DNA of 64,000 bases, taken from NCBI RefSeq assembly GCF_017094505.1, contig NZ_CP064787.1:2170001-2234000 (forward strand), given 5' to 3'. Below, piece by piece: positions 63,556-64,000 of this stretch. The position numbers and the translations under genes were made by a program. Positions within the stretch are counted from its first letter, which is position 1. Each line of letters starts with the position of its first letter. The notes under the pieces are model-generated. The model was not told where the DNA came from. It searched no databases and saw only the letters and a list, made by a program, of their open reading frames with translations. The DNA comes from Halapricum desulfuricans. Its GTDB lineage: Archaea; Halobacteriota; Halobacteria; Halobacteriales; Haloarculaceae.

Positions 63556-64000
63556 TCAGATTCCCTTGCTCATCAGGTGGCTCCGGAGCACGTCCGACTC
63601 CCGGTTTCCCGCCGCGGGGTTGACGAGCACGACCGTCTCGTCCTCGTCGAAGACGCCTCGCTCGGCCAGTTCGACCGCGCCGCTCGCGGCCGCCCCGCCG
63701 GCCGTTCCGACCTCGACGCCCGCCGTCTGGGCGACCTCGACGGCCGCCTCCAGGATCGACGAATCCGGCATCGAGAGGGCCGAGCCGCCGCTCTCGCGGA
63801 CGGCCTCGAGCACGGGTCGACTCGCCGGGGGGTCCGCGATTTCGAGCCCCCCGCAGATCGTATCGGGGTGTTCGACCGGTTCGTGTTCGGTTCGACCGTC
63901 CTCGAACGCCTCGGCGATCGGCCCACAGCCGTCCGGCTGGACGGCGTGGATCGCCGGGACGGCGTCGATCCAGCCCAGTTCGTCGAGCTCGCTGGCGGCC
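63556..64000 (-). CDS. thrC: Threonine synthase-like PLP enzyme, C-terminal part (5' end outside window)
   Basis: About 147 codons to the stop TGA at 63556-63558. Segments ELDELGWIDAVPAIHAVQPD, ADPPASRPVLEAVRESGG, GVEVGTAGGAAASGAVELAE and VVLVNPAAGNRESDVL match the C-terminal half of threonine synthase/threonine dehydratase-type fold II enzymes. The PLP lysine lies outside the window. It is the second such enzyme here (compare 51543-52664). Confidence 0.82.
   Translation of the reverse strand, partial: AASELDELGWIDAVPAIHAVQPDGCGPIAEAFEDGRTEHEPVEHPDTICGGLEIADPPASRPVLEAVRESGGSALSMPDSSILEAAVEVAQTAGVEVGTAGGAAASGAVELAERGVFDEDETVVLVNPAAGNRESDVLRSHLMSKGI

Overview
The window is chromosomal DNA from an extremely halophilic archaeon (class Halobacteria). 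The evidence is the archaeal 16S (starting ATTCCGG and ending in the anti-Shine-Dalgarno tail), strongly acidic proteins, GC-rich wobble positions, TATA boxes about 25 bp from near-leaderless starts, and haloarchaeal versions of core genes (SAMP1, TBP, TFB, Rpo7/Spt4, aIF2-gamma, archaeal PEP carboxylase, PorAB). A Haloarcula/Halorhabdus-type relative is my guess; the complete 16S here would decide it. No CRISPR array, intact transposase, integrase or replication origin was found.

Layout. 1-2.5 kb: end of guaB, RFC large subunit, and a broken bacterio-opsin-activator-like regulator. 2.7-8.2 kb: one complete rRNA operon (promoters, 16S, an anticodon-less tRNA-like element, 23S, a tRNA-like minihelix, 5S, terminator). 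8.3-11.9 kb, minus strand: two membrane proteins with TrkA-C (RCK-C) domains, SAMP1, and a RimK-type ATP-grasp ligase. 12-16.9 kb: radical SAM protein, OB-fold lipoprotein, tRNA-Phe with an attachment scar and about 0.8 kb of debris, acetoacetate-decarboxylase-like protein, aldo/keto reductase. 16.9-31.5 kb: ABC exporter pair, small membrane proteins, FAD oxidase, NikR with a His-rich tail, an RtcB paralogue, a circularly permuted peptide-type binding protein, PAP2 phosphatase-like protein, a GHMP-fold synthase, cytochrome oxidase subunit I with tiny membrane proteins, and a CBS-ParB protein. 31.6-45.4 kb: a thi4 fragment, porAB with an Lrp regulator, DHH phosphoesterase, TBP divergent from tRNA methyltransferase, the conserved aIF2-gamma/PIN/Rpo7/Spt4/dephospho-CoA kinase operon, DUF502, ilvE, and a ferritin-like/DtxR pair. 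45.5-47.7 kb: tRNA-Gln with an attachment scar, a PQQ-repeat lipoprotein and debris. 47.7-64 kb: DUF59, radical SAM, gldA, alcohol dehydrogenase, threonine synthase-like protein, a multi-PAS histidine kinase, PEP carboxylase, Hsp20, PUA protein, RNB nuclease, TFB, S27ae/S24e, and the end of a second threonine synthase-like gene.

The window joins information processing (rRNA, tbp, tfb, Rpo7/Spt4, aIF2-gamma, RFC, S24e/S27ae, RNB nuclease, RtcB) with carbon metabolism (PorAB, PEPC, gldA, ilvE, coxA). Two short accessory patches sit at the 3' ends of tRNA-Phe and tRNA-Gln. Both carry a duplicated tRNA tail and a related 57-nt sequence, so they look like remains of the same kind of integrative element. 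The observations most worth checking are the circularly permuted binding protein, the anticodon-less tRNA-like element in the 16S-23S spacer, the shared sequence in the two tRNA scars, and a 76-77 bp inverted-repeat element present twice.
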